64,000 bases of DNA from JAEUTH01 sp039931675 (GTDB lineage: Bacteria; Bacteroidota; Bacteroidia; AKYH767-A; OLB10): NCBI GenBank assembly GCA_039931675.1, contig JBDTRM010000106.1, forward strand, positions 46,373 through 110,372. Reading direction: 5' to 3'. Shown here in pieces: positions 52,839 through 62,816 of the stretch. Position 1 is the first letter of the stretch; every line of letters starts with the position of its first letter. The notes under the pieces were generated by a model, which searched no databases, was not told the DNA's origin, and was given only the letters and a program-made list of their open reading frames with translations. The position numbers and the translations under genes were made by a program.

Positions 52839-55800
52839 ATGAAAAATTTAATACAGAATGCAACAATGCAGCAAGTGGTTAAAGCAAGCAGCACCACCAA
52901 TTCGAAACAAGGCTTCTATCAGAAATTTAATTCAAACCTTTTGAATGGAAAAGGATTGACATCATTTGCAAAACATATCTTCACTTTGTTTTGCATTATG
53001 TTTATTATGCAGGTAGCATCTGCACAAACAGTCCTTAAAGGAGGTACGCAAAAAGTGCCTGCCACGGCAACAGGCGGTGCTAACAACGAGGTAAGTGTTA
53101 CCTTAGTTAATGGCACAGGCCATGACATCTGGGATTTAAGAATCACTACTAAAACCGGAAAGTTAAAATCGTATGACGTGCAGGGTAAAAACGGAAAACT
53201 TGCAGGAGACAAGGTAACGCCTAATGCAGCTTCTGTTCATGTCAAGTTCAGCAAGCCGGTTAAAACAACACCACCTAATAATGTGATGGTTGTAAAAGTT
53301 ACTACCACTGCGCCCAACGATACTATTATTGTTACACCCACCGATTCACTTGGTGCTGATTTAATGATAGACAAAAACAGTAATACCACCACTACCGGCA
53401 GCAATAAACAAGTAGCGCCAAAGCCTGTTAAACTTTCAGGAGGCGTGGCTGCCGTTACCATTGATCCAAGTAATTTCCCTTCGGTTGATTTTGCCAATGC
53501 AACAGGCCAGGATATTTGTGATTTAAAAATATTTGAAGCAAAGGATGCAACCGGCAAGGCTGCAAAAATTGACAGCGTATATGTAAACGATTCAAAAGTT
53601 TACGGTGCTCCGCCATCTGCATCAAGCGTGCATGTTTATTTCCCATGTGTAGCTAATGGCGGCACAATTAAAGTTAGCGTAAAATTTCATGGCACTATTC
53701 AGGTGGTAACTTATAAAGTAATTCCTACCAATAAAGACAGCGCAAATATTGTTTGCAGTACACAGACCTTAGAACCATTAAAACAGTTACCCAATAGCGG
53801 AGTTCCCGGAAATGGTAAAACTGTAGTCTCAGGTGCCGGTTCAGCATCAAATAAAGTTTCGTTTGCTTGTGTTAGCGAATTAGAGCAAAACATTCATGAC
53901 TTTATAGTGCAGGCTTATGATAATGGCGTAAAAGTAAAAATCAAGATGGTAAAAATTGATGGTAACGTATGGCCTATAGGTTCCGCTACTTCAAGCGACT
54001 CTACAGTGGTGCATGTTGACAAAGGCAGCAATCCATCCCTTCCTAAAGGCAGCAAGTTTCCGGTAACAGTTGAAGCAGCGAGTGCCACAGCAACTATTGA
54101 TTCAGTGAAAATTCAGCCTACTGATTCGCTTGGTCATTTAGCATTGGTAATGGCATATAATGGCGGCATGAATGCTTTCCTTATGCCAAATGAAAATGCA
54201 CCGTTTGGAGCCAACGGACGCAGCGGAGGCATGGTAGCTATAAATGAAGGATGCGACCCTATCAGTCAGCTTATATTTTCTTCGCCCGACCCCGGGGTTA
54301 AAGTAGATGGTGTTACAAGTTCATCGCCATATACATTCAATGACAGCACACAAACTTTATTGTTTGATCCTCCAATTCCTGCCGGCACTAACTTCGGTTT
54401 TAATTATACATTAAATACCTTATTGCCTTACAGTCCTACTGACAGTTTCCCATACACTACAATTCAGTTTTTTGCTCCGGGCTCGCTTCCTTTCCTTGGT
54501 TATAGTTTAGTAACCCCCTCATCATGTTCATCATCAACTAACGGCAGCATTGATTTTACAATGGTAAATGGTTTGCCTCCATTTTCATTCCTGTGGTCAA
54601 CCGGAAGCACTGACGAAGATTTGACCAATGTATCTGTAGGAACCTATACACTAACAGTTACATCACCTTCAGGTTGCATGCAGAAAGTTTTTACTGTACC
54701 TCCAATTGAGGAATTAGCTTTTAATGCTCCTCCAATGATAATTCCAATTAATGTATGGTGTACAGGTGCCAATAATGGCAAAGCAATAGCAGTAACAGAC
54801 GGCATTGAACCTATTGCTTATTTATGGAGCAACGGAGCAACTACAGGTATTATTGATAATCTTCCTCCGGCTACTTATACACTAACAGTTATCACTACGG
54901 GATTATGCAATTGGACAGGAACTGTAACGATTACAGAACCTACGCCAGTAGCCGTATCGGGTACGATAACAAAACCAAATTGTAATGGTGAATATACAGG
55001 CGCAATAAATATTACAGCAACAGGTGGCAATAATTATTATATCTACAAATGGAATGGCGGTAGCACTCTCGAAGACAAATCAGCAATTAAAGCAGCTACC
55101 TATACTGTAACTGTTAAGGATGGGCTTGGATGCAGCACTACCACAAGCTTTAAAGTAAAACAACCTGCTGTACTCAATTTGACAACTACGGGTACTAACG
55201 TGCAATGCGGTGGAGGTAATAATGGTTCAGCAATAGCAACTTCAACAGGCGGCACTATGCCTTACAATTTCCAGTGGTCAAACGGCATGACAGGAAGTTC
55301 AGTAACCGGATTAACTGCGGGCACTTACAATGTGATGTTAAATGATGCTCATGGTTGCAACACCGGCAGCACTGTAAACATTAGTCAGCCTCCCCCGATG
55401 ATGATAAATATATTCCCTATTGGCACAGGCGGGCAGGCAATGGCACAGGTTAATGGCGGTTTCCCTCCTTACCAATATCAATGGAATACAATCCCGGTTC
55501 AAACAACACAAATTGCAAACGGCTTGTTACCTAATCATGCCTATACAGTAATGGTTATAGATGCACATGGTTGTATGCAGGCAGCAACTGTTTTCATGCC
55601 TCCGATGCGCATAGGTGGTGATGCAGACGGTTTGAATATAACAGCACTTCCAAATCCTACAACAGGTTTAGTAACTGTAGAATTTGCAAATACCGGACTG
55701 GAAAATTATTTGTTGCAATTGAGTGATGTTGCCGGAAGAATAGTTTACGAAGCAACTGAATCGCAACAAAGCGTGCAACTTGATCTTTCAAAATTTGACA

Positions 55801-55874
55801 ATGGAATTTACTCGCTTAAAGTAAGCAGTAATAATAAAGTTGAAGTAACCAGGTTGGTATTGCAAAAGAATTAA
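52839..55874 (+). CDS. SprB-repeat protein with three unrecognised N-terminal modules and T9SS sorting domain
   Basis: 1011 residues. A long N-terminal leader (about 45 residues) precedes a signal segment (IFTLFCIMFIMQVASAQ). Three related ~90-residue modules follow at about 84-173, 213-300 and 338-433, each with a NxTGxDIxDL-like opening, a SVHV motif and a late TPTDSLG or similar (the third diverged). SprB repeats follow from about 540 (PSSCSSSTNGSIDFTMVNGL, CNGEYTGAINITATGGNN, CGGGNNGSAIATSTGG). The C-terminus is a T9SS sorting domain (ALPNPTTGLVTVEF ... VTRLVLQKN). It shares its C-terminal third with the preceding gene, suggesting a duplication. Surface adhesion is likely but unproved. 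Confidence 0.87.
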   Translation: MKNLIQNATMQQVVKASSTTNSKQGFYQKFNSNLLNGKGLTSFAKHIFTLFCIMFIMQVASAQTVLKGGTQKVPATATGGANNEVSVTLVNGTGHDIWDLRITTKTGKLKSYDVQGKNGKLAGDKVTPNAASVHVKFSKPVKTTPPNNVMVVKVTTTAPNDTIIVTPTDSLGADLMIDKNSNTTTTGSNKQVAPKPVKLSGGVAAVTIDPSNFPSVDFANATGQDICDLKIFEAKDATGKAAKIDSVYVNDSKVYGAPPSASSVHVYFPCVANGGTIKVSVKFHGTIQVVTYKVIPTNKDSANIVCSTQTLEPLKQLPNSGVPGNGKTVVSGAGSASNKVSFACVSELEQNIHDFIVQAYDNGVKVKIKMVKIDGNVWPIGSATSSDSTVVHVDKGSNPSLPKGSKFPVTVEAASATATIDSVKIQPTDSLGHLALVMAYNGGMNAFLMPNENAPFGANGRSGGMVAINEGCDPISQLIFSSPDPGVKVDGVTSSSPYTFNDSTQTLLFDPPIPAGTNFGFNYTLNTLLPYSPTDSFPYTTIQFFAPGSLPFLGYSLVTPSSCSSSTNGSIDFTMVNGLPPFSFLWSTGSTDEDLTNVSVGTYTLTVTSPSGCMQKVFTVPPIEELAFNAPPMIIPINVWCTGANNGKAIAVTDGIEPIAYLWSNGATTGIIDNLPPATYTLTVITTGLCNWTGTVTITEPTPVAVSGTITKPNCNGEYTGAINITATGGNNYYIYKWNGGSTLEDKSAIKAATYTVTVKDGLGCSTTTSFKVKQPAVLNLTTTGTNVQCGGGNNGSAIATSTGGTMPYNFQWSNGMTGSSVTGLTAGTYNVMLNDAHGCNTGSTVNISQPPPMMINIFPIGTGGQAMAQVNGGFPPYQYQWNTIPVQTTQIANGLLPNHAYTVMVIDAHGCMQAATVFMPPMRIGGDADGLNITALPNPTTGLVTVEFANTGLENYLLQLSDVAGRIVYEATESQQSVQLDLSKFDNGIYSLKVSSNNKVEVTRLVLQKN

Positions 55875-55904
55875 GTGTCACAGATTAATAAAGCTCATTA
55901 AGAG

Positions 55905-55934
55905 AAAAAGCCCTCCGTTGCGTGAGGGCTTTTT
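55905..55934 (+). terminator. Rho-independent terminator
   Basis: Perfect stem aaaaagccctc / gagggcttttt with an 8-bp loop, 31 bp after the stop of the SprB-repeat gene. Confidence 0.9.
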
Positions 55935-56160
55935 CATTTTAAACATAAATTCAAAATCGCAGACACTATAAAGCAAGTTAAAGATTTTGATATGCTTGCC
56001 TTGTTTATTGAAAACACAATGTTGTTATATTAGAAAAGAATACTATTCTTGTAATCCCGCTTCTGATTAACCATTCGCAAAAAGTTAGGGCTTCATAAAA
56101 TCTTTCAGGTTTTTGATGGTTCTTTATTATAGAACTTTCAGAATCATAAATAATTAAAAC

Positions 56161-57990
56161 ATGAAAATTTATTTATCGGTTTTATTATTTGTTTTTATAA
56201 CCGGTGTTTCAATATGCCAGCAAAAAAATATTGATTCATTGTTTAAAGAACTTGCCACTGCGCAGGAAGATACCGGTAAGTTGAAAATATTGAATTCATT
56301 AGTTGAAAACATCTTTGATGATGCCGTGTGGCCGCAATACAACGATCAGATGGGAACTCTCAGCAAACAATTAATGGAAGGCGATAATGACGATATTAAA
56401 ATCATTGCAAAAAAATATTATGCAGCATATATTACCAACATAGGCTACATGTTTGATAAGCATGGCAATATTCCAAAAGCAATTGAATACTACCGCCAGA
56501 GTCTAAAAATAAAGGAAGAAACAGGTGATAAAAACGGAGTGGCTGATGCCCTCAATAATATCGGCAATATATACCGTGGCCAGGGTGATACAACAAGAGC
56601 ATTAGATTGCTATCGCAAATGTTTAACCATTCGCATTGAAATTAATGATTCAATAGGTATCGCAAATGCATACAAAAGTTTTGGAGTGATTTACAGGTTG
56701 CAGGGTAATATTCCCAAATCATTGGAAAACTTTGAAAAGAGTTTAAAGATTCATGAGCAGGTTGGATACAAACAGGGAATTGCAGATGCATTGCTAAACG
56801 TTGGTGGAGTGTATCAACTGCAGGGCGATTTATCAAAGGCATTGGAATGTTACCAGAAAAGTTTAGATATTAATATTGGAATAAGTGCTAAAGAAGGCAT
56901 GGTTAATTCTTTGAATGATATCGGAAATGTGTTTTATGAAAAAAACGATTTAAACAATGCATTGAAATACGGAAAGCAGGCGCTTGACTTGTCAAAGAAG
57001 TTAGGTTATCCGCAGCCCATCAGAAATTCAGCCGAACTATTAAAAAAAATTTATAAAGCGCAAAAGCAATATGCACCCGCATTGGAAATGTATGAACTTT
57101 CAATAACAATGCGCGACAGTATTAATAATGAAACTACGCGTAAAGCAACCATTGATCAGCAATTGGAATTTGAATTTGAAAAGAAGGAAGCATTAATGAA
57201 AGCCGAACAGGGTAAAAAAGATGCGCTTGCAGAAGAAGAAATCAAAAAACAAAAAATCATTCGCAATTCAATGGCAGGTGGGGCAGTAATTTTTTCATTA
57301 TCAGCTTTTTTAATTTTCCAGTTTTACAAACGAAAACGCAATGCCGAAATGCAGCATAAAATTATAGACTCGCGTATGCGTGCTATCAATGCACAAATGA
57401 ATCCGCACTTTATTTTTAACTGCATGCATTCCATACAAAGCTTGATCAGTAAAAAAGATATGGCTAATGCCGATAGTTGCCTGGCGCGGTTTGCAAAGCT
57501 CATCAGGAAAGTGTTAGACAATTCAACACATAAAGAAATTACTTTGGAAGATGATCTTGAAACATTAAACGATTATGTTGAATTAGAAAAACTGAGGATG
57601 GAATATCCTTTATCTTACAAGGTTAATATTGCTGAAAATGTAAATCCGTGCGAAATTTTAATTCCGCCATTGCTTATGCAGCCATTGGTTGAAAATGCTA
57701 TAGTGCATGGATTGAGACCTAAGGAAGGACCCGGAGAAATTATCGTTGATATTAAAAAGCCCGGGAAAAAATTAGAGATAACCATTGCCGATAACGGTGT
57801 AGGAAGAAAGACTGACGATGAAAAAAATGATAAAAGAAAAACTTACGGAGTGCCTTTGACCAAAGAACGATTAGACTATATTAGTGCTTTCAATAATATA
57901 AAGTCAAACTATAAAAGTGAAAATTTTTATAACCTCGAAAATAATATTTCGGGTACTAAAGTTACATTAACCATCCCACTATTAAATTAA
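56161..57990 (+). CDS. TPR-repeat LytS-type sensor histidine kinase
   Basis: 609 residues. Signal peptide (IYLSVLLFVFITGVSIC), five TPRs (DKHGNIPKAIEYYRQSLKIK and similar), a coiled coil with a Lys/Glu-rich end, one membrane helix (AGGAVIFSLSAFLIFQFY), then a His_kinase domain with MNPHFIFNCMHSIQSLI and N-box TIADNGVGRK. It is homologous to the kinase at 48201-50171, with the same opening design (IDSLFKELATAQEDTGKL versus IDSLKNELSKTQNDTNRL). The regulator gene follows 5 bp later. Confidence 0.92.
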   Translation: MKIYLSVLLFVFITGVSICQQKNIDSLFKELATAQEDTGKLKILNSLVENIFDDAVWPQYNDQMGTLSKQLMEGDNDDIKIIAKKYYAAYITNIGYMFDKHGNIPKAIEYYRQSLKIKEETGDKNGVADALNNIGNIYRGQGDTTRALDCYRKCLTIRIEINDSIGIANAYKSFGVIYRLQGNIPKSLENFEKSLKIHEQVGYKQGIADALLNVGGVYQLQGDLSKALECYQKSLDINIGISAKEGMVNSLNDIGNVFYEKNDLNNALKYGKQALDLSKKLGYPQPIRNSAELLKKIYKAQKQYAPALEMYELSITMRDSINNETTRKATIDQQLEFEFEKKEALMKAEQGKKDALAEEEIKKQKIIRNSMAGGAVIFSLSAFLIFQFYKRKRNAEMQHKIIDSRMRAINAQMNPHFIFNCMHSIQSLISKKDMANADSCLARFAKLIRKVLDNSTHKEITLEDDLETLNDYVELEKLRMEYPLSYKVNIAENVNPCEILIPPLLMQPLVENAIVHGLRPKEGPGEIIVDIKKPGKKLEITIADNGVGRKTDDEKNDKRKTYGVPLTKERLDYISAFNNIKSNYKSENFYNLENNISGTKVTLTIPLLN

Positions 57991-57995
57991 AATAA

Positions 57996-58742
57996 ATGAT
58001 CAATTGTATTGTAATTGAAGATGAACTGCAGCACAGGGAATACCTGCGTGATATTATTGAAAAAAATTTTCCTGATGTTAAATTAGCAGCAGAAGCTAAA
58101 TCAGTAATTGAAGGTATTCAGTTAGTAAACAATTCCGTTTTCGACATTCTGTTTCTGGATGTCCGCATGCCTCCACTTTCAGGTTTTGATGTTCTAAAGT
58201 CTGTTACACGAAGGGATTTTGAAGTTGTATTTACTACTTCGTATGATGAATATGCATTGGAAGCCATTAAATTTTCTGCGCTTGATTTTTTACTGAAACC
58301 ATACAGTGTTGATGACTTAAAAACAACCTTTGAAAAATTCCGTAATAAAGAAAATCACCTTCACACCGCTCCTAAAATTGATAACCTGCTTCACAACATC
58401 AACCCTGTTAATCAAAAAAAACGAATTGGGTTAAGTGATAAAAACGGAATTGAATTTTACGAAATTGATGATATAGTTTATTGCAAATCTGATAATGCTT
58501 ACACCACGGTTTTTTTTGATAATAAAAAACAGGTGGTAACCTCAAAGCCAATTAGAGATTATGAAAAAGAGCTAAGCAACTTTCCGTTTTACCGTATTCA
58601 CAATAGCTACCTGATTAACCTCAACAAAGTGAAAAAATATATCAGGGGAGATGGTGGGCAGGTAATTCTTACCGATGGCACCACCTTAGATGTTGCGCGT
58701 AATAAGAAGGAAGGTTTTTTACATAGGCTGAATGAGGTTTAA
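57996..58742 (+). CDS. LytTR-family response regulator
   Basis: 248 residues. Receiver features: IEDELQH, phospho-acceptor Asp in ILFLDVRMPPLSG, VVFTTSYDEYA, FLLKPYS. The LytTR domain contains IGLSDKNGIEFYEIDDIVYC, FYRIHNSYLINLNKVKKYI and RGDGGQVILTDG. It is separated from its kinase by 5 bp, so the two are co-translated partners. It lies convergent to a helicase gene 11 bp beyond its stop. Confidence 0.93.
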   Translation: MINCIVIEDELQHREYLRDIIEKNFPDVKLAAEAKSVIEGIQLVNNSVFDILFLDVRMPPLSGFDVLKSVTRRDFEVVFTTSYDEYALEAIKFSALDFLLKPYSVDDLKTTFEKFRNKENHLHTAPKIDNLLHNINPVNQKKRIGLSDKNGIEFYEIDDIVYCKSDNAYTTVFFDNKKQVVTSKPIRDYEKELSNFPFYRIHNSYLINLNKVKKYIRGDGGQVILTDGTTLDVARNKKEGFLHRLNEV

Positions 58743-58753
58743 TAAAGTAACGC

Positions 58754-60061
58754 TTACCTCGCCACTTCCATTTTAACTTTACGGTTTTTAATCTTTTCGT
58801 TTTTAATTGCGGCAAGCACTTTATTTATTCTTCCTCTTTTTATTGCAGCAAATGAACTATAATCTAACACCTCTATTAAACCTAACTCATCTTTTTGCAG
58901 GCCGCCCTTCTGAATCAGCATCCCTACAATATCCATTTTATTGATCTTGTCTTTTCTTCCTGCCGCGATGTAAAGTGTTACCCACGGAGCATTTTCAGGT
59001 AATGTGTTTGAAGCAGGCAATTGTTCAATCATTAATTTTTCTTTGATGTAAGCCGGTTGTTCCTCATCCTGCGCAAGCACTATATAACCTGTTCCTTCGG
59101 CATGCATGCGTGCGGTGCGGCCGTTGCGATGTACAAACGCATTTTCAGTAAGCGGTAACTGGTAATGAATTACATTTTCAATTTCAGGTATGTCGAGTCC
59201 GCGCGATGCAAGATCAGTTGTAATTAATATCCGGTGACTGCCGTTTCGGAATTTTATCAGGGCGCGTTCCCTTTCATCCTGTTCCATACCACCATGAAAA
59301 ACATCATGCAACAAACCTTTATGTTGCAATAGTTCACTGATGCGGTCAACAGCTTCGCGATGATTACAAAAAACCAGTGTGGCTGTGCTTCCTAATTTAC
59401 AGATAAGTGAAAAAAGTGTTTCTAACTTATCGCTTCCTGTTGCAACCACAGCTTTTAATTGAAGTCCTTTTAAAGTGGTTGTATCTTTTAAATAATCGAG
59501 CACAACTGGTCTTTTAATTCCTGTAAATGGAGGAATAGTTAATGCATTGGTAGCTGAAGTTAAGATGCGGTTTTTTAAATTCCTCATCTGTTCAATGATG
59601 GCTGTCATATCCTTTTCAAAACCAAATTCAAGCGCTTTATCAAACTCATCAAGCACTAATGTATGAATTGTTGAAGGATCAAAACTCTGACTTCTTAAAT
59701 GAAAAGCAATGCGACCGGGCGTACCAATTAAAACTGCAGGTGGTTGTTCAAGATTATTTTTTTCAACGCGGGTTGCATGTCCGCCATAACAACAATTCAC
59801 TTTATAACCTGTTGCCATTTGCTTAAAAACCTGTTCAATCTGCAATGCCAATTCGCGCGAGGGAACGATGATCAAAGCCTGCACACCTGCTTTTGAATCA
59901 TTTAATAAATTTAAAATCGGCAGTAGAAAGCCAAGTGTTTTTCCGGAGCCTGTAGGTGAAAGTAAAACTACATCACTTCCTTTTTTCGATGCATCCATTG
60001 CTGCAAGCTGCATTTCATTAAGTGCTGTTATTTTAAGATTTTCTAAAACTTTTTTTATCAT
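58754..60061 (-). CDS. DEAD-box RNA helicase (DbpA-like)
   Basis: 435 residues from the ATG at 60061; the open frame to 60118 adds a non-conserved leader. Motifs in order: Q-motif region ALNEMQLAAM, Walker A SPTGSGKT, VPSRELALQI, GTPGRI, DEFD in place of DEAD, SAT (LTSATNA), and the helicase C signatures ATDLASRGLDIPEI and HRNGRTARM. The C-terminal ~75 residues resemble the DbpA RNA-binding domain (VTLYIAAGRKDKINKMDIVG and a basic tail). It probably remodels rRNA or structured RNA. It is read alone. Confidence 0.9.
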   Translation of the reverse strand: MIKKVLENLKITALNEMQLAAMDASKKGSDVVLLSPTGSGKTLGFLLPILNLLNDSKAGVQALIIVPSRELALQIEQVFKQMATGYKVNCCYGGHATRVEKNNLEQPPAVLIGTPGRIAFHLRSQSFDPSTIHTLVLDEFDKALEFGFEKDMTAIIEQMRNLKNRILTSATNALTIPPFTGIKRPVVLDYLKDTTTLKGLQLKAVVATGSDKLETLFSLICKLGSTATLVFCNHREAVDRISELLQHKGLLHDVFHGGMEQDERERALIKFRNGSHRILITTDLASRGLDIPEIENVIHYQLPLTENAFVHRNGRTARMHAEGTGYIVLAQDEEQPAYIKEKLMIEQLPASNTLPENAPWVTLYIAAGRKDKINKMDIVGMLIQKGGLQKDELGLIEVLDYSSFAAIKRGRINKVLAAIKNEKIKNRKVKMEVAR

Positions 60062-60309
60062 GAATAAATTTATAAAGTGCGCAAAGGTATTGTAATAGTT
60101 GGGTTGCCATTGGTTCAAAACATTACAAACATTAGGAATTTTATACGCATTAAAGTACCCCGAACCACTCCGTGTTTCTCTGTGCCTCCGTGCGCCCTAT
60201 TTTCTTTGTGGCTGCATTTATACCCAATCCTTGATTCGCATAATTGATTTATTTTAAATTATCAAACGAAATGCGTATTATTACGTTTGAAAAAATATAA
60301 CCCATTATA

Positions 60310-62715
60310 ATGAGAAAACTATTATTATCAACTATTGCAATTATTATTTACTGTGGTCAACTTCATGCACAGTCGCCTCTTAATTTTACTTTCAAAAGCA
60401 ACCTTCCGTATCCCGGTAAATCATTAGCTAACATCTGGGGTTATGTTGATTCACTTGGCAATGAATACGCTATTGTAGGAACCACAGCAGGTGTTTCCAT
60501 AGTTAATGTAACTAACCCGACATCACCTGTTGAAGTGTTTACAGTACCGGGACTTAGTTCATCATGGCGCGAAATAAAAACATCGGGCAAATATGCATAC
60601 GTTACTACGGAGGCAACAGTAAGTGGTTTGCAGATAATTAATCTTAGCAATTTACCTGCATCTATAACTTCAAAATATTATACAGGAGATGGTGCTATAA
60701 ACGGTTTGCTCACCAAAGCACATGCATTGCATATTGATGCAGGTTATTGCTATTTATACGGGAGCAATTTGTTCAGTGGTGCTGCTGTAATTTTAAATCT
60801 CAGCGATCCGTGGAATCCTGTTTATACCGGCAACACAAGTAATGGCGGGCTTAGCAGTAATTATATTCATGATGGTTGCGTAAGTAATGATACTTTGTGG
60901 GGTGCGCATGTTTACGGAGGATTTTTTTCCGTATTTAACCTGGCCAACAAAAGTGCACCTGTTTTAATGCAAACTCAATCAACACCAAATACGTTTACGC
61001 ACAATACCTGGCTGAGTGATAATCACCGTGTACTTTTTACCACAGATGAAGTAACCAATTCCTACCTCGCTGCCTTTGATGTTGCCGATATTAATAACAT
61101 CAGCCTGCTTGATAAAATACAGTCCACACCCGGCAACGGTTCCATCGTTCATAATACGTATATTAAAAACGATTATGCTGTGGCATCTTATTACACTGAA
61201 GGAGTTATTATTGTAGATGCGGCAAGACCCGATAATTTAATTAAGGTAGGTCATTATGATACTTCGCCTGCATATTCAGGCAATGGCTATCATGGTTGTT
61301 GGGGCGTTTATCCTTACCTGCCATCAGGAAATATTATTGCATCCGATATTGAAAACGGTTTGTATGTGCTTACGCCAAACTATGTGCGCGGTTGTTATTT
61401 TGAAGGCACTGTCATCGATACGCTCACAGGTGTTCCCATTCCCGGTGCCACCGTGCAGGTGCTGAGTTCATCAATGAATGAAGTAACTAATGCATCAGGC
61501 CAGTTTAGAACCGGAACTGTTAATGCCGGAACCTATACAGTAACTGTTACCAAAGCAGGTTATGTTACTAAAACGATTACAGGTGTTGTACTCACCAATG
61601 GTGTACTTACAAATCTGAATATTCAATTGGCTCTGCCTGCAATAAACGTTAGTGGTAAAATTCAGGATGTTGCAAACATTGGAATACCTAATGCAAATAT
61701 TGTTTTTGAAAACAATAATGGCTTTACGTTTAACGGCACCGCAGACTCTTCGGGAGTTTACCAGGTTAACGAAGTTTATCCCGGCACTTATGCAGTAACC
61801 ATTGGTAAATGGAAATATAAAACTATATGTCAATCTGTTGTTGTTAATGCATCAACCGGTTCTCTTGATTATATACTTGTTAAAGGTTACTATGATGATT
61901 TTACTTTTGATTTTGGCTGGGTTAAAGCAGGAAATGCAAAAAAAGGAAAATGGGTTCGCGCAATTCCTGTGGGCACTACCTATATAAATCCTAATGATGC
62001 CAACCCGGATGCAGACGCAAACACTGACTGCAGCAAGTGGGCTTATGTAACCGGCAATGGTGGCGGTGCTTATAACAATGATGATGTGGACAGTGGTTTT
62101 ACTAATTTGATTTCGCCAGTCCTTGATCTGAAAACAGGATATGCCGATCCGGTGATACGATTCAAAAGATGGTTTTTTGTGCAACCCAATTCTAATGATA
62201 CGCTGATTATAAAATTACAAAAGGGCACTGCAAGTTACATCCTTGAACAGGTGACTAAAACTTCGGTTGGCAATTCATCCTGGCTGCAACGCAATTATCG
62301 AGTGCTTGATTATGTAACGCCCGGAAAGAGCATGAAAGTTTCCTTTTATGTGAAAGATAAAAGACCAGAGCATGCTGTTGAAGCAGGTGTGGATGAATTT
62401 TATGTGGTAGAAAATTTACCTGCAAGGGATGATGTGAACTTAACTTCAATCATTCAGTCTGAAAATGATTTTGTAAAATCTGTTTACCCGAATCCTTTTA
62501 ATGATCAACTTATAGTTACACTTAATAACGATGAACTGAATATATTAGTTGTTGAATTAACTGATGTGATCGGAAGAATAGTGTTGAGTAAAACAATCAC
62601 AAAAGGTGATGATGAATTTCAACTCTCTTTAAACAAAGAATTGCAAAGCGGGGTTTATTTTCTTAAAGTGAAAAGTGATGAGCATGTGGCTATGGTAAAG
62701 TTGGTGAAGAAGTAA
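60310..62715 (+). CDS. Choice-of-anchor B family secreted protein with T9SS sorting domain
   Basis: 801 residues. Signal peptide (LLLSTIAIIIYCGQLHA), then LVIVD-type propeller repeats of a choice-of-anchor B protein (ANIWGYVDSLGNEYAIVGTT, VSIVNVTNPTSPVEV, GLQIINLSNLP, YHGCWGVYPYLPSGNI). Two carboxypeptidase-regulatory-like beta domains follow (GVPIPGATVQVL; IPNANIVFENN), then a jelly-roll-like module with a GDITFDFG-type opening (YDDFTFDFGWVK) and a T9SS sorting domain (VYPNPFNDQLIVTL ... AMVKLVKK). A surface-exposed binding or scaffold role is likely. A terminator follows. Confidence 0.85.
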   Translation: MRKLLLSTIAIIIYCGQLHAQSPLNFTFKSNLPYPGKSLANIWGYVDSLGNEYAIVGTTAGVSIVNVTNPTSPVEVFTVPGLSSSWREIKTSGKYAYVTTEATVSGLQIINLSNLPASITSKYYTGDGAINGLLTKAHALHIDAGYCYLYGSNLFSGAAVILNLSDPWNPVYTGNTSNGGLSSNYIHDGCVSNDTLWGAHVYGGFFSVFNLANKSAPVLMQTQSTPNTFTHNTWLSDNHRVLFTTDEVTNSYLAAFDVADINNISLLDKIQSTPGNGSIVHNTYIKNDYAVASYYTEGVIIVDAARPDNLIKVGHYDTSPAYSGNGYHGCWGVYPYLPSGNIIASDIENGLYVLTPNYVRGCYFEGTVIDTLTGVPIPGATVQVLSSSMNEVTNASGQFRTGTVNAGTYTVTVTKAGYVTKTITGVVLTNGVLTNLNIQLALPAINVSGKIQDVANIGIPNANIVFENNNGFTFNGTADSSGVYQVNEVYPGTYAVTIGKWKYKTICQSVVVNASTGSLDYILVKGYYDDFTFDFGWVKAGNAKKGKWVRAIPVGTTYINPNDANPDADANTDCSKWAYVTGNGGGAYNNDDVDSGFTNLISPVLDLKTGYADPVIRFKRWFFVQPNSNDTLIIKLQKGTASYILEQVTKTSVGNSSWLQRNYRVLDYVTPGKSMKVSFYVKDKRPEHAVEAGVDEFYVVENLPARDDVNLTSIIQSENDFVKSVYPNPFNDQLIVTLNNDELNILVVELTDVIGRIVLSKTITKGDDEFQLSLNKELQSGVYFLKVKSDEHVAMVKLVKK

Positions 62716-62745
62716 AAAGCTAATATTCATTTTTAAAATGAAAGG

Positions 62746-62773
62746 AACCTTCGTTCAGCGCGAAGGTTTTTTT
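62746..62773 (+). terminator. Rho-independent terminator
   Basis: Perfect stem aaccttcg / cgaaggtt with a 7-bp loop and seven T, 31 bp after the choice-of-anchor B stop. Confidence 0.88.
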
Positions 62774-62816
62774 ATGGAAAAAAGCAAAGCCATTATCAAA
62801 CTCAAAACAAAATATA

